Shown here in pieces: positions 45,133 to 55,499 of a stretch of DNA of 64,000 bases (position 1 is the first letter of the stretch; each line of letters begins with the position of its first letter). A program made the translations under genes and the position numbers. The stretch is taken from assembly GCA_947289115.1 (NCBI GenBank), contig CAMYPG010000003.1:32027-96026 (forward strand), written 5' to 3'. This DNA comes from an uncultured Gardnerella sp. Its GTDB lineage: Bacteria; Actinomycetota; Actinomycetes; Actinomycetales; Bifidobacteriaceae. The notes beneath the pieces are model-generated. The model did no database searches, had not been told where the DNA came from, and was given only the letters and a program-made list of their open reading frames with translations.

Positions 45133-48100
45133 ATGCCAAAACGTACTGATATTAAGTCGGTTATGGTAATTGGTTCCGGCCCGATTGTTATTGGTCAGGC
45201 TGCAGAGTTTGATTATTCCGGAACGCAGGCTTGCCGAGTTCTTCGCGAAGAAGGCATTCGCGTAATTTTGGTCAACTCTAACCCGGCTACGATTATGACC
45301 GACCCGGAACTTGCGGACGCAACATATATTGAGCCAATTGACACTTCGATTTTGGAGCGAATTATTGCAAAGGAGCGTCCGGATGCGCTTCTTCCAACGC
45401 TTGGTGGTCAAACTGCACTTAATGCTGCAATGGATTTGGGTCGTGCAGGAATCCTAGAAAAATATAACGTTGAGCTTATTGGCGCTTCTTTGGAAGCAAT
45501 CGACCGCGGTGAAGACCGAGAGCTTTTCAAAAAAGTCGTTGAAAAAGCCGGAGCTGAGTCAGCAAAATCCTTTATTGCTCACTCGATTGAAGAAGTAGAC
45601 AAAATTGTTGAAACTTTAGGATACCCGGTAGTAGTACGTCCAAGCTTCACAATGGGCGGCTTGGGCTCTGGTATTGCTCATAACGAAGAAGAGCTTCACC
45701 GCATTGCAGGAGCAGGCATTCACTATTCTCCAACAAACGAAGTGCTTATTGAAGAAGGCATTGAAGGCTGGAAAGAGTTTGAGCTTGAACTTATGCGCGA
45801 CGCAAAAGATAACGTCGTAGTTGTTTGCCCAATCGAAAACGTCGATCCTGTAGGCGTGCACACTGGCGACTCGATTACAGTAGCTCCTTGCTTTACGCTT
45901 ACCGACCGAGAGTATCAAAAGATGCGCGATATCGGTATCGCCATTATTCGAGGCGTTGGCGTTGACACCGGCGGTTGCAATATTCAGTTCGCAATCAACC
46001 CTCAAACTGGTCGCATTATCGTAATCGAAATGAACCCGCGTGTGTCTCGTTCTTCCGCGCTCGCATCTAAAGCAACTGGCTTCCCAATCGCAAAAATTGC
46101 AACAAAACTTGCTCTCGGCTACACTTTGGATGAAATTCAAAACGATATTACGCGTTCAACTCCTGCAAGCTTCGAGCCAACAATCGACTATGTTGTAACG
46201 AAGATTCCGCGCTTTGCTTTCGAAAAGTTCCCAGGAGCAGACACCACGCTTACAACTTCTATGAAGTCGGTTGGCGAAGCAATGGCTTTGGCTGGAAACT
46301 TACAGGAATCCCTTGGAAAAGCAATGCGCTCAATCGACAAGCGTCACGCGTGCTTTAGCTGGGATGGCGAGCGTCCAAGCAAGGAAGAAGTTAATAAGCT
46401 TCTTGAAGAAATGCATACTCCAACCGAGCATCGCTACTTGCAAATCCAGCGCGCGCTTTGGGGTGGAGCAACGCCAGATCAAATTTTTGCAGCAACAAAA
46501 ATCGACCCTTGGTTTGTAGAGCAGCTGGCTCAAATTAACGAAACTGCGCTCGCAGTTCGTGAAGCTGAAACCTTAACTCCTAAAGTTTTGAAGCGTGCTA
46601 AGCTTGCTGGTCTTTCGGACGTGCAGATTGCGCATTTGCGTAATCTTGGCGACGAAGGCGAAAATATGGTTCGTGAGCTTCGTTGGGCTTACGGCTTGCG
46701 CCCTGTTTACAAGACTGTTGATACTTGCGCAGCTGAGTTCGACGCAGCAACTCCGTACTACTATTCTTGCTACGCTGACGAAAGCGAGTTGAAGAAGCGC
46801 GATCGCGAAGCTGTGATTATCCTTGGCTCTGGCCCGAACCGAATCGGTCAGGGTATTGAGTTTGATTACACTTGTGTTCACGCTGTTCAGGAATTGGGCA
46901 AGGATTACGACACCATTATGGTTAATTGCAATCCTGAAACAGTTTCTACAGATTACGACATGTCTGACCGCCTTTACTTTGAGCCTCTTACTTTCGAAGA
47001 TGTGCTTGAAATTTACGAAGCAGAAAAGAAGCTTGGACCTGTTAAGGGCGTGATTGTGCAGCTTGGTGGCCAAACGCCACTTTCGCTTGCTGCTCGTCTT
47101 AAAGCTGCAGGAGTTCCAATTTTGGGAACGACTCCTGAGGCTATCGATTTGGCTGAAAATCGTGAGCTTTTCGGCGAGGTTCTTCGTCAAGAAGGCATGA
47201 ACGCTCCTCGATACGGCACAGCTTTGAGTCTTGAGGAAGCAAAAGATGCAGCTCACGCAATCGGCTACCCGGTTCTTGTGCGCCCAAGCTATGTGCTCGG
47301 CGGTCGCGGAATGGAGATTGTGTACGACGACGCTCAGCTTGCAAAGTATGTTGATCGCGCATTGGATGAAGCTCGAGCAGACACTGTTGTTTCTGGCAGA
47401 TTGCCTTCGCCGCTTTTGATTGATAAGTTCCTTCAGGACGCTATTGAAATCGATGTTGACGCGCTTTACGACGGCAACGAGCTTTATATTGGCGGCATTA
47501 TGGAGCATGTTGAGGAAGCTGGTGTGCACTCTGGTGACGCTGCTTGTACTCTTCCTCCAAGCACTCTTTCGGACGATCAAATTCGACGCCTTCGCGAGGG
47601 TACGCTTTCGATTGCGCGCGGCTGCTCAGTTCGCGGTCTTATCAACGTACAGTACGCTTTTATGGCAAACACTTTGTATGTAATTGAAGCAAATCCTCGA
47701 GCGTCTCGTACTGTTCCGTTTGCTTCTAAAGCTACTGGTGTTGCTCTTGCTAAAGCTGCTGCTCGAATTATGGCTGGTGAAACAATTGCACAGCAGCGCA
47801 AGCGTGGACTTCTTCTTCCGCAAGGCGATGGTGGTGATATTCATCCAGGTCAGCAAGTTGCTATTAAAGCTTCTGTGCTGCCGTTCAAGCGTTTCCGCAC
47901 TCCTGTTGGTCGTACGGTTGATATTTTGCTCGGACCAGAAATGCGTTCTACCGGCGAAGTTATGGGCTTCGATCGTGACTTCCCACATGCTTTTGCTAAG
48001 AGCCAGCTTGCAGCATACAAGGGTGGTTTGCCTACCAGCGGCAACGTGTTTGTGTCTGTAAGTGATGCAGATAAGCGTCAACTTCCGCTTCTTGCAGTGC

Positions 48101-48528
48101 GATTAGTGGAGCTTGGTTTTACGATTTGGGCTACTGAAGGTACAGCTTCTGTGCTTCGTCGTTATGGTATTGATTCCGTGATTGTCGATAAGCTTTCTAG
48201 TCAGGGCGACACGGCGAAGGATATGCCAAATAGTGAGAAAGCGCATGAAAGAATCGGTAAGAATGTTGTAGAGCTTATCGAAAATGGTAAGATTGATATG
48301 GTATTGAATACGCCGAATTCAAGGGGATCGCGCACTGATGGTTATGCCATTCGTGCAGCAGCTGTAGCAGCTGATCTTCCGCAATTCACTACTATTACCG
48401 AATTCGCACCAGTATTAATGGCTATTGAAGCTGTTAAGAACAACGATTATCAGGTGATGAGCATACAAGAACATGCTCAGCAGTTGTTTGCAATTGAACA
48501 GGCAGAAAGTCAAGAAAGTCGGGCTTAA
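45133..48528 (+). CDS. carB: carbamoyl-phosphate synthase large subunit
   Basis: Makes carbamoyl phosphate for pyrimidines and arginine; 1,131 residues, full length. The duplicated ATP-grasp synthetase halves start with [21 protein letters not shown] near 9 and [19 protein letters not shown] near 563. The C-terminal allosteric MGS-like domain ([19 protein letters not shown] near 976) is present. Three bases separate it from the pyrF-like gene, indicating coupling. Confidence 0.97.
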   Translation: MPKRTDIKSVMVIGSGPIVIGQAAEFDYSGTQACRVLREEGIRVILVNSNPATIMTDPELADATYIEPIDTSILERIIAKERPDALLPTLGGQTALNAAMDLGRAGILEKYNVELIGASLEAIDRGEDRELFKKVVEKAGAESAKSFIAHSIEEVDKIVETLGYPVVVRPSFTMGGLGSGIAHNEEELHRIAGAGIHYSPTNEVLIEEGIEGWKEFELELMRDAKDNVVVVCPIENVDPVGVHTGDSITVAPCFTLTDREYQKMRDIGIAIIRGVGVDTGGCNIQFAINPQTGRIIVIEMNPRVSRSSALASKATGFPIAKIATKLALGYTLDEIQNDITRSTPASFEPTIDYVVTKIPRFAFEKFPGADTTLTTSMKSVGEAMALAGNLQESLGKAMRSIDKRHACFSWDGERPSKEEVNKLLEEMHTPTEHRYLQIQRALWGGATPDQIFAATKIDPWFVEQLAQINETALAVREAETLTPKVLKRAKLAGLSDVQIAHLRNLGDEGENMVRELRWAYGLRPVYKTVDTCAAEFDAATPYYYSCYADESELKKRDREAVIILGSGPNRIGQGIEFDYTCVHAVQELGKDYDTIMVNCNPETVSTDYDMSDRLYFEPLTFEDVLEIYEAEKKLGPVKGVIVQLGGQTPLSLAARLKAAGVPILGTTPEAIDLAENRELFGEVLRQEGMNAPRYGTALSLEEAKDAAHAIGYPVLVRPSYVLGGRGMEIVYDDAQLAKYVDRALDEARADTVVSGRLPSPLLIDKFLQDAIEIDVDALYDGNELYIGGIMEHVEEAGVHSGDAACTLPPSTLSDDQIRRLREGTLSIARGCSVRGLINVQYAFMANTLYVIEANPRASRTVPFASKATGVALAKAAARIMAGETIAQQRKRGLLLPQGDGGDIHPGQQVAIKASVLPFKRFRTPVGRTVDILLGPEMRSTGEVMGFDRDFPHAFAKSQLAAYKGGLPTSGNVFVSVSDADKRQLPLLAVRLVELGFTIWATEGTASVLRRYGIDSVIVDKLSSQGDTAKDMPNSEKAHERIGKNVVELIENGKIDMVLNTPNSRGSRTDGYAIRAAAVAADLPQFTTITEFAPVLMAIEAVKNNDYQVMSIQEHAQQLFAIEQAESQESRA

Positions 48529-48531
48529 TAC

Positions 48532-49443
48532 ATGACCGAGAGCATTCGTGATCAAGAAGTGCAGGCGCAACGATCCGATTTTGGTTTGCGTTTGAAGAAC
48601 GCTATGGCAAAATATGGACCATTGTGTGTTGGAATCGATCCTCATCGCAAAATGCTGCTTAATTGGGGATACAACATGGATGCTCTTGGAGCTGAACTTT
48701 TTTCTATGCGCATGCTGCAAGCTATGAATGGTAGGGCAGCGGCAGTTAAATTCCAATCCAGCATGTTTGAGCGCTATGGTTCTAAGGGTTTCGCAGCGCT
48801 TGAGCGTGTGCTGTATGCCGCTCGTCAAATGGATATTATTACTATTGTTGATTGCGGTCATGGAGGATTGTCTACTACTATTTCTGCGCTTGCAGACGCA
48901 TATTTTAAGCCTGGAGCTCCGCTTCTTGCTGATGCTATTACTTTGCTTCCTTATTATGGCGCACGTTCTATGGGCGGCTTAATTAACGAAGCTCTTAATA
49001 ACGGTCGCGGTGTTTTTATTGCGTCTCTAACTTCTAATCGCGAAGGCGCAAGTTTGCAAACTGCTATTAGGCAAAGCGGAACTTATCGCGGAACTACTGT
49101 AGCTCACGGAATTGCTCAAACGGCTCAAAGTTTTAACAATAAAACTAAAGGAATGGGTTCTGTTGGTTTAATTGTTGGAGCGACTATTGGCGACTGGATG
49201 AACGGTGGTGGAATTGACGTAACCAGTTTTACTGGTCCAATTCTTTCTCCTGGTTATGGGTGGCAAGGTGCAGAAGCTGACGATTTAAAGCGTGTTTTTG
49301 CTGGTACACATGGTAATGTATTGGTAACTGTTTCGCGTTCGATTGCGTCGCATGGTCCAAATATTGGTGAACTTTCGGCTGCAACTGAACGCATAGCATT
49401 GGATATTCGTCAGGCTCTTGTTGATTCAGGCGAATGTGTGTAA
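48532..49443 (+). CDS. degenerate orotidine-5'-phosphate decarboxylase paralogue (probable pseudoenzyme)
   Basis: 303 residues, clearly homologous to the mycobacterial-type PyrF that normally sits here between carB and gmk: GPLCVGIDPHRKMLLNWG, AVKFQSSMFERYGSKGFAALERV, FIASLTSNREGASLQ, VGLIVGATIGDW, ILSPGYGWQG. The catalytic ADAKRGDIGxT segment is replaced by IVDCGHGGLSTT near 105-115, so the Lys and the downstream Asp are gone. The frame is intact and coupled to carB, so it is kept by selection or only recently decayed. An intact pyrF exists at 36917-37960. Role unknown: possibly structural or regulatory in the Car/Pyr complex. Confidence 0.85.
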   Translation: MTESIRDQEVQAQRSDFGLRLKNAMAKYGPLCVGIDPHRKMLLNWGYNMDALGAELFSMRMLQAMNGRAAAVKFQSSMFERYGSKGFAALERVLYAARQMDIITIVDCGHGGLSTTISALADAYFKPGAPLLADAITLLPYYGARSMGGLINEALNNGRGVFIASLTSNREGASLQTAIRQSGTYRGTTVAHGIAQTAQSFNNKTKGMGSVGLIVGATIGDWMNGGGIDVTSFTGPILSPGYGWQGAEADDLKRVFAGTHGNVLVTVSRSIASHGPNIGELSAATERIALDIRQALVDSGECV

Positions 49444-49458
49444 ACGAGAGGTAAACAA

Positions 49459-50067
49459 ATGGGTGCCACGGATGAGACTGCAGTTTCGCAGTCTAGACGT
49501 CGATTAATCGTATTAACGGGTCCTACTGCGGCTGGTAAAGGCACAGTAGAAGGCATACTTCGTGAGAAGCATCCACATATTTGGCTATCTGTTTCTGCTA
49601 CCACTCGTGCGCCTAGACCTGGTGAATTTAATGGTATTCACTATTGGTTCTTAGATGAAGAAGAATTTGAGCGTCGTAAGCGTAATGGCGAATTCTTGGA
49701 AACTGCGCTGGTTCATGGCATGGCTCATTATGGCACCCTTCTTCAGCCTGTTTTGGATCATCTTACGCAAGATATTCCTACTTTGTTGGAAATAGATTTG
49801 CAAGGAGCTAGGCGTGTAAAACAAGAGGCAGCTCGTCTTGGATTAGAAGTCGTGTACGTGTTCATTGCGCCTCCGAGCTTTGAAGAGCTTAAGCGTCGTC
49901 TTATTGGTCGTGGTACTGAAACTCCTGAGCAGCAAGCAAAACGTTTGGAAACCGCTAAAGTTGAGATTGCTGCAGCTAAAGAGTTTGATGTTGTTATTGT
50001 GAACGATAATGCTGAGCGTGCCGCAGATGAACTGTGGAATGTTATTGCAAGCGAATACGACTTATAG
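49459..50067 (+). CDS. gmk: guanylate kinase
   Basis: GMP to GDP phosphorylation; 202 residues. The P-loop LTGPTAAGKGTVEG lies near 18-30, SVSATTRAPRPGEFNGIHYWFL near 44 is the GMP-binding signature, and the lid region LIGRGTETPEQQAKRLETAKVE near 148 is present. GAGAGG precedes the ATG. Confidence 0.96.
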   Translation: MGATDETAVSQSRRRLIVLTGPTAAGKGTVEGILREKHPHIWLSVSATTRAPRPGEFNGIHYWFLDEEEFERRKRNGEFLETALVHGMAHYGTLLQPVLDHLTQDIPTLLEIDLQGARRVKQEAARLGLEVVYVFIAPPSFEELKRRLIGRGTETPEQQAKRLETAKVEIAAAKEFDVVIVNDNAERAADELWNVIASEYDL

Positions 50068-50074
50068 TTAAAAC

Positions 50075-50104
50075 TTACGCAATATCCAATCGATAGCATA
50101 TAAT
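50075..50104 (+). promoter_or_regulatory. promoter of rpoZ
   Basis: TTACGC (50075-50080), an 18-base spacer, TATAAT (50099-50104). The ATG is 46 bases downstream. Confidence 0.45.
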
Positions 50105-50149
50105 AAGCCTTTTGGAACTATTGTGGCACCATAGAATTTGGAGAATATT

Positions 50150-50434
50150 ATGGCATTAGGCACTCAGCCAACACCTACTGGTCTTGCGAATCCACCGATT
50201 GATGATTTAATGCAACATGCGGATTCCAAGTATGCGCTTGCCTTATTTGCTGCAAAACGAGCACGTCAAATTAATGCTTATTTTACTCAGCTTAATGAAG
50301 GTTTGCTTCAAAATGTTGGCCCACTAGTTGAGTATCAAAATCAAGAAAAGCCTTTAGCTATTGCTTTCCGCGAAATTAATGCTGGATTGCTTGAAGAGAC
50401 TCTTGGTGAGGACGATTTAAGCGAAGGTAATTAA
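50150..50434 (+). CDS. rpoZ: RNA polymerase omega subunit
   Basis: Small assembly subunit of RNA polymerase; 94 residues. [31 protein letters not shown] and the later [15 protein letters not shown] are the family signature. ATG 50150 with GGAGAA upstream is chosen over the open frame from 50138. It lies between gmk and metK as in other bifidobacteria. Confidence 0.95.
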   Translation: MALGTQPTPTGLANPPIDDLMQHADSKYALALFAAKRARQINAYFTQLNEGLLQNVGPLVEYQNQEKPLAIAFREINAGLLEETLGEDDLSEGN

Positions 50435-50467
50435 TAAGCCTTGCTAATAAACGTCTTTATGGGTATT

Positions 50468-50519
50468 CGCAGTCGCGTATCATCCGTGCTCAATAAAGCG
50501 GATGCACGGCTGCGTTTTT
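50468..50519 (+). terminator. terminator between rpoZ and metK
   Basis: CGCAGTCG pairs with CGGCTGCG (one G-T), and an inner CATCCG pairs with CGGATG; TTTTT follows at 50515-50519. It ends rpoZ transcription or acts as an attenuator for metK. Confidence 0.7.
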
Positions 50520-50572
50520 CACTTTATTTAGCCTGTATTTAGCCTTATCGACTATAAACGTAAGGGGGAAAT

Positions 50573-51790
50573 GTGGAAGAACGTAAATTAATTTCTGCAG
50601 AATCTGTAACTGAAGGTCATCCTGACAAGTTATGCGATCAAATTGCTGACGCTATATTGGACGATATGCTTCGTCAGGATTCTCATGCGCATGTTGCTGT
50701 AGAGGTTTGTGCTTCCGTTGGTCAGTTTGTGGTTTTTGGCGAAGTGCGTGGTGAAGTTTATAGCGATATTCCGGGAATCGTGCGTCAAGTTGTTCGTAAT
50801 GTTGGCTACACGAGCTCCACAATTGGTCTTGATGCTGATTCTTGTGGTGTTATGGTTTCTTTAACTGAGCAAAGTGCAGAAATTAATCAAGGTGTTGCTA
50901 GGTTGGATGCTTCTTGCGAGAGTGCATCTTCTCGTGAGGAGCACTACGCTGCTCAAGGTGCAGGCGATCAAGGTGTTATGTTTGGTTACGCTAGCGACGA
51001 AACAGATACTTTAATGCCTTTGCCGATTTATCTTGCTCATCGTTTAGCTCAAAAGCTTGCTAAAGTTCGTAAAGATGGCACTGTTGCGCATTTGCGTCCA
51101 GATGGGAAAACTCAAGTAACGATTGAGTATGATTCAAAAGGATTGCCTAAACGTTTGGATACTGTGCTTATTTCTACTCAGCATGACCCAGAAGTTTCTA
51201 GAGACTGGTTACAAGATCAGCTTGTTGAACATGTTGTTAATCCTGTGTTGGACGAAGTTCTTGCTCAAAAAGTTGCGCACGATTCGTACCGTATGCTTGT
51301 AAACCCTACTGGCTCCTTCGTTTTGGGAGGTCCTGCAGCTGATTCGGGCTTAACTGGTCGAAAAATTATTGTTGACACTTATGGTGGTGCTGCTCATCAT
51401 GGTGGTGGAGCTTTTTCCGGTAAGGATCCTAGCAAAGTTGACCGTTCTGCAGCTTATGCAGCTCGCTGGGTTGCAAAAAATATTGTGGCAGCTGGTTTAG
51501 CTCATAAGGCAGAAGTTCAAGTTGCTTATGCTATTGGTATTGCTGATCCTGTAAGCGTAAACGTAGAAACTTTCGGAACTGAAGCTGAAGGTATTACGCG
51601 TGCAGATATTGCGCGTGCTGTGCGTGAAGTATTTGATTTGCGTCCGGCTGCGATTATTGACGAGCTTAACTTGCTTCAGCCAATTTATGCTCCAACTGCA
51701 GCTTATGGTCATTTTGGCCGTACGGATGTTAAATTCCCTTGGGAAGAAACGAATCGTATTGAGCAATTGAAAGATGCGCTAAAAAAGTAG
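50573..51790 (+). CDS. metK: S-adenosylmethionine synthetase
   Basis: Makes SAM from methionine and ATP; 405 residues. [23 protein letters not shown] near 9, [12 protein letters not shown] near 125, and [23 protein letters not shown] near 278 are conserved. The start is GTG with GGGGG upstream; a TATAAA at 50553-50558 may be its -10 box. It uses the product of metE/metF encoded 30 kb away. Confidence 0.97.
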   Translation: MEERKLISAESVTEGHPDKLCDQIADAILDDMLRQDSHAHVAVEVCASVGQFVVFGEVRGEVYSDIPGIVRQVVRNVGYTSSTIGLDADSCGVMVSLTEQSAEINQGVARLDASCESASSREEHYAAQGAGDQGVMFGYASDETDTLMPLPIYLAHRLAQKLAKVRKDGTVAHLRPDGKTQVTIEYDSKGLPKRLDTVLISTQHDPEVSRDWLQDQLVEHVVNPVLDEVLAQKVAHDSYRMLVNPTGSFVLGGPAADSGLTGRKIIVDTYGGAAHHGGGAFSGKDPSKVDRSAAYAARWVAKNIVAAGLAHKAEVQVAYAIGIADPVSVNVETFGTEAEGITRADIARAVREVFDLRPAAIIDELNLLQPIYAPTAAYGHFGRTDVKFPWEETNRIEQLKDALKK

Positions 51791-51862
51791 TTTTATTGAT
51801 AAATTTTGCTGTAAAATAACAGTAATTATGTGATGTAATTCAAGTAAAACTAAGGGTTATTT

Positions 51863-54283
51863 ATGGCAGAGCAACCTTCGCTAGACGGCTTAGCGCGTAA
51901 AACGAGACGTAAGCGCAATGCTGTTTCTCTAGTGCCTGCTAATGAATGCCCTATTGCGCATGTGATGCTTGATGTTCAAGCTTCACATTTAGGTCGTACT
52001 TTTGATTACTTGATATCGCAAGATCAAGATGAATCTGCTCAGCCTGGGGCGTTTGTACGCGTTCGTTTTGGAGCACAAAAGCTCACTGGAGTTATTTGGT
52101 CTCGTTCTTCGCATACAGACACCCCTCATACTGCTTTAAGATTTTTAGAGCGCGTGTTTCCTCCAGATGTTTTGCTTTCTAAATCTTTGCGAGACGATAT
52201 TGACGCCATAGCTAAAGCTTATGGTGGAACTAGCTCAAATATTTTGCGTCTTGCTGTGCCTCAACGCGTAGCTCGTGTTGAGCATGAGGAAGTTTTTGAC
52301 AACATACGCTTGCAACGCAGAAAACAGTGGCGTGAAAATCTTAAGAAGCGTTTGCAAAACGATAACAATACAAACCCAGGTTACGCTACAACTTCTCGCA
52401 TGATTTATGATTACGAAAATGCAAATATTTTATACAATGCATTAATCAAAAAATCTATTGACGCAAGTTTTAGTGAAAATAAAACAGAAAATCAATTAGT
52501 CAAGCAAGCAGAAAATAATTCTTCTCAATCTTTTATTGTAGACGCTTTACCAGGTTCTTGCCGACTTGCACAAGATTTAGCGTGGATGATTGTCACTGCT
52601 TTAAGCGCGTGTAAGCAAGCTGTTGTAGTTTTGCCGACGCTAAGAGAAGTAAATGATGTAATGCGCGCGCTAATGGTTTACGGATTAAAGCCATATAAGC
52701 GTGTCAGTGAGAATCATCGTGGTTTTTCTGCTGGAAGTTTTGATGGCGATGTAGCTCGACTTTGTGCTGCGGATCCTCCAGCTGATAGATATAGAGCTTG
52801 GCGTGCAATCGCGTCCGGAATAGTTCCTTGCGTTCTTGGCACTAGAGCTGCAATGTATGCTCCAGTTGAGGGAGATGCTTTATTTGCGATTGTTGAAGAT
52901 TGCGCGTATCAATATGCTGATGGCATGATGCCGTATGCTCAAGCGCGTGGAGTTATGCGGCTTCGTGCGAAAAGGCATGGCGGCGTATTTGTGTCAATGT
53001 CGTATTCCAGAAGCGCGCTTAGTCAAAGTGAAGTAGACTGCTATATGTCGAATGCGCAAGATGCGCAAGGTGAGCAATCTGTTCAAACTACTAAAGTTAT
53101 TCAAACTACTCAATCTGCTAAAACTGCTGAAACAATAAGCGGATCTAGCATCCCTGTAAGTGCGAGTAGACTTGCTCGCGAAAAGTTAGTTCCGTGGGTT
53201 CGTTGGCTTAATCGTGAAGCTTTATTGAAATTAGCTGACCCAAGTATTGGCGCTCGCATACCGCATAGCGCAGTAAGAGCTATTAATGATGCTCTTTCGG
53301 ATGGTAAGCCTGTGCTGCTTTCTATTGCGCAAGATGGCGTGACGCAATCGGCTATATGCCCTTCTTGCAAACGTCAAGCGCGCTGTAGACGATGTACCGG
53401 GCCTCTCGATGTTGCAAATAGTCAGCAAACAGCACGTTGCTCGTGGTGTGGTGCTAGTGCAATAAATTGGTCTTGTTCTAATTGTGGCAGTAGCAATATG
53501 CGAGTTATACAAGTTGGCGCTGCTGGTGTTGCAGAAGAATTATCTAAACTATTTCGCAACGTGCCTATTATTATTTCGTCACAACACCAACCGAACGGAA
53601 TTATCCAGTGTATTGATGAAAAACCTGTAATTGTTGTTGCAACTCCTGGATGTGAGCCTCGCGTACAAACGCAAGACGCAAATTGTAACGGAGAATATGG
53701 TGTTGTAGCAATACTCGATACGTGGGTAAGTTTGTACGCTTCGGGGCTTGATGCGCGAATAGATACACTTAATTCGTGGATGAAAGCTTCTGCTTTATGT
53801 GCTCCTAGAGCGCGCGGAGGAAGTGTGCTTTTGATTGGCGAAACGTATCCTGTTCTTGCGCGTGCGCTTACATTGTGGGATACGACTCAACTTTCTTGCA
53901 ATGAGCTTTCAGAAAGAGCTCAAGCAATATTGCCGCCTTGTGTAACTGCAGCATGCGTATGGGGTGCTCGTGATGCGGTTATGCATGCGCTTGAAAACAT
54001 TGGTGCAATGCAAGAAAATCTTGGGTGCGAAAGTAGTCAAGATGCTGATTTTTCAGCAATTTCTCCATTATTAGGAATTGTTCCAATGCATCCGCCTGTT
54101 ACAGACAGATACCAGCATTTTGACGATATTTACGACCGTGTAAAAGCTGTAGTAAGAGTTCCGCTTTATTTAAGACAAGAATTAGTGAACCGATTGCACA
54201 AGGAAGTAGCTCGTCACGTAGCAACACGTGCTGCAGGAGAGTTGCGTTTTTGTGTTGATCCAAAAGATTTATTAGCGTACTAA
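51863..54283 (+). CDS. priA: PriA-like replication restart protein without helicase motifs
   Basis: 806 residues. The N-terminal DNA-binding domain (HVMLDVQASHLGRTFDYLI...GAFVRVRFGAQKLTGVI) is intact. Eight zinc-binding Cys lie near 500-545 (CPSC, CRRC, CSWC, CSNC). The Walker A lysine loop is not visible: the region reads VDALPGSCRLAQDLAWMI, and the DEAH-like box reads IVEDCAYQY. Loss of the ATPase/helicase motifs is known for actinobacterial PriA, so the protein is probably a structural primosome factor. Confidence 0.9.
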   Translation: MAEQPSLDGLARKTRRKRNAVSLVPANECPIAHVMLDVQASHLGRTFDYLISQDQDESAQPGAFVRVRFGAQKLTGVIWSRSSHTDTPHTALRFLERVFPPDVLLSKSLRDDIDAIAKAYGGTSSNILRLAVPQRVARVEHEEVFDNIRLQRRKQWRENLKKRLQNDNNTNPGYATTSRMIYDYENANILYNALIKKSIDASFSENKTENQLVKQAENNSSQSFIVDALPGSCRLAQDLAWMIVTALSACKQAVVVLPTLREVNDVMRALMVYGLKPYKRVSENHRGFSAGSFDGDVARLCAADPPADRYRAWRAIASGIVPCVLGTRAAMYAPVEGDALFAIVEDCAYQYADGMMPYAQARGVMRLRAKRHGGVFVSMSYSRSALSQSEVDCYMSNAQDAQGEQSVQTTKVIQTTQSAKTAETISGSSIPVSASRLAREKLVPWVRWLNREALLKLADPSIGARIPHSAVRAINDALSDGKPVLLSIAQDGVTQSAICPSCKRQARCRRCTGPLDVANSQQTARCSWCGASAINWSCSNCGSSNMRVIQVGAAGVAEELSKLFRNVPIIISSQHQPNGIIQCIDEKPVIVVATPGCEPRVQTQDANCNGEYGVVAILDTWVSLYASGLDARIDTLNSWMKASALCAPRARGGSVLLIGETYPVLARALTLWDTTQLSCNELSERAQAILPPCVTAACVWGARDAVMHALENIGAMQENLGCESSQDADFSAISPLLGIVPMHPPVTDRYQHFDDIYDRVKAVVRVPLYLRQELVNRLHKEVARHVATRAAGELRFCVDPKDLLAY

Positions 54284-54305
54284 CTTACTAATAGGGGAGA
54301 GAAAA

Positions 54306-55499
54306 ATGTTAAAAACATATCATTGCGCAGTTTTGGGAGATCCTATTTCACATTCGCTGTCGCCTGTGCTTCACAACACGGCTTATAAGGCTTTAGGTCT
54401 TACAAATTGGCAATATAGTAAGGAAAAAGTAAGCGAAACAGAGCTTCGCGATTTTATTGCGCATCTTGACGATTCTTGGAAAGGCTTAAGCCTTACTATG
54501 CCGCTTAAAAAAACCGTAATGAAACTCGGTACACCTTGCGACTACTGGTCGCGCGCGCTTAACGTGGCAAATACTGCAGTTTTTACTAGCAACCCAGCAA
54601 CAGCTTCGCAATCGCAAATAAAGCTATACAACACTGACGTAAGTGGCATATTAATAACATTTATGCAAGCATTACATGAGCGCATATGCGAAGTAAAAAA
54701 GGCTGTTATTATTGGCAGCGGCAACACTGCGTCCTCTGCATTGGCAGCTTTAATTGAAATTGCGCAAGTAGCAAAGCTTGAGCAGGTGCAAGTTGTTGCT
54801 AGAACTGAAGATAACGGTAGTGTAAAAGGCGTTGAACGTTTTAATAATCTTATACAAAAGTATTGCGCTGATTTTCCAAATAAAATAAGCATAGGTCAAA
54901 ATAATAAAAGCGAAGAAAATGACGCTATGTATGAGCCTGTGCAAGGTATTGAGTTCCCAACAATAAGCGAAGAAGTATTTTCAAAATTTGCAGACTATAG
55001 CGCAGAAAAATTGAGTGCAGAAAAATTGTCAGAATGTGATAAATCTCTCATTTTGAAATCTTTAAATTCACTCGAAGCTGTTCGTGCAATCGCAGAAGCA
55101 GACATAGTCATAAGCACAGTTCCAGCGCATGTAGCAGATCCAATTGCGCTTGCGTTGAAAGCGTACTGTCAAGATAGTGCGAATAATCAAACGAAATTAG
55201 GAACATTGCTTGACGTAGTTTACGATCCTCGCCCAAGCATGCTACTTAGTGTATGGCAACAATACGGTTGCGCTATTGGCGGAGAAGAAATGCTTTTGCA
55301 ACAAGCTTTAGCACAAGTAAGTCTTATGACGATTGAGTACAGGCAATCTAAAGAAAATTTTGGGAATTGTGCTAAGACTGGCGCTGAGGATTGTGCTGAG
55401 ACTGGTTCTGAGCTTGGTTATAAACCTAGTGCTGACAAGGCTAGATATTACGATGACTTAAGTAGTCTCATGCGAAAAGCCTTACAGGAGGCATTATGA
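54306..55499 (+). CDS. aroE: shikimate dehydrogenase, long form
   Basis: NADPH-dependent step of the shikimate pathway; 397 residues against about 280 usual. LGDPISHSLSPVLHNTAYKALGL, the catalytic Lys in LTMPLKK near 64, NVANT and YNTDVSG near 105 and the nucleotide-binding IGSGNTASSALAAL near 138 are present. Extra polar insertions near 180-250 and a Cys/Glu/Thr tail near 350-370 account for the length. GGGGAGAG precedes the ATG. Its stop overlaps the rapZ start by four bases (ATGA). Confidence 0.9.
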   Translation: MLKTYHCAVLGDPISHSLSPVLHNTAYKALGLTNWQYSKEKVSETELRDFIAHLDDSWKGLSLTMPLKKTVMKLGTPCDYWSRALNVANTAVFTSNPATASQSQIKLYNTDVSGILITFMQALHERICEVKKAVIIGSGNTASSALAALIEIAQVAKLEQVQVVARTEDNGSVKGVERFNNLIQKYCADFPNKISIGQNNKSEENDAMYEPVQGIEFPTISEEVFSKFADYSAEKLSAEKLSECDKSLILKSLNSLEAVRAIAEADIVISTVPAHVADPIALALKAYCQDSANNQTKLGTLLDVVYDPRPSMLLSVWQQYGCAIGGEEMLLQQALAQVSLMTIEYRQSKENFGNCAKTGAEDCAETGSELGYKPSADKARYYDDLSSLMRKALQEAL

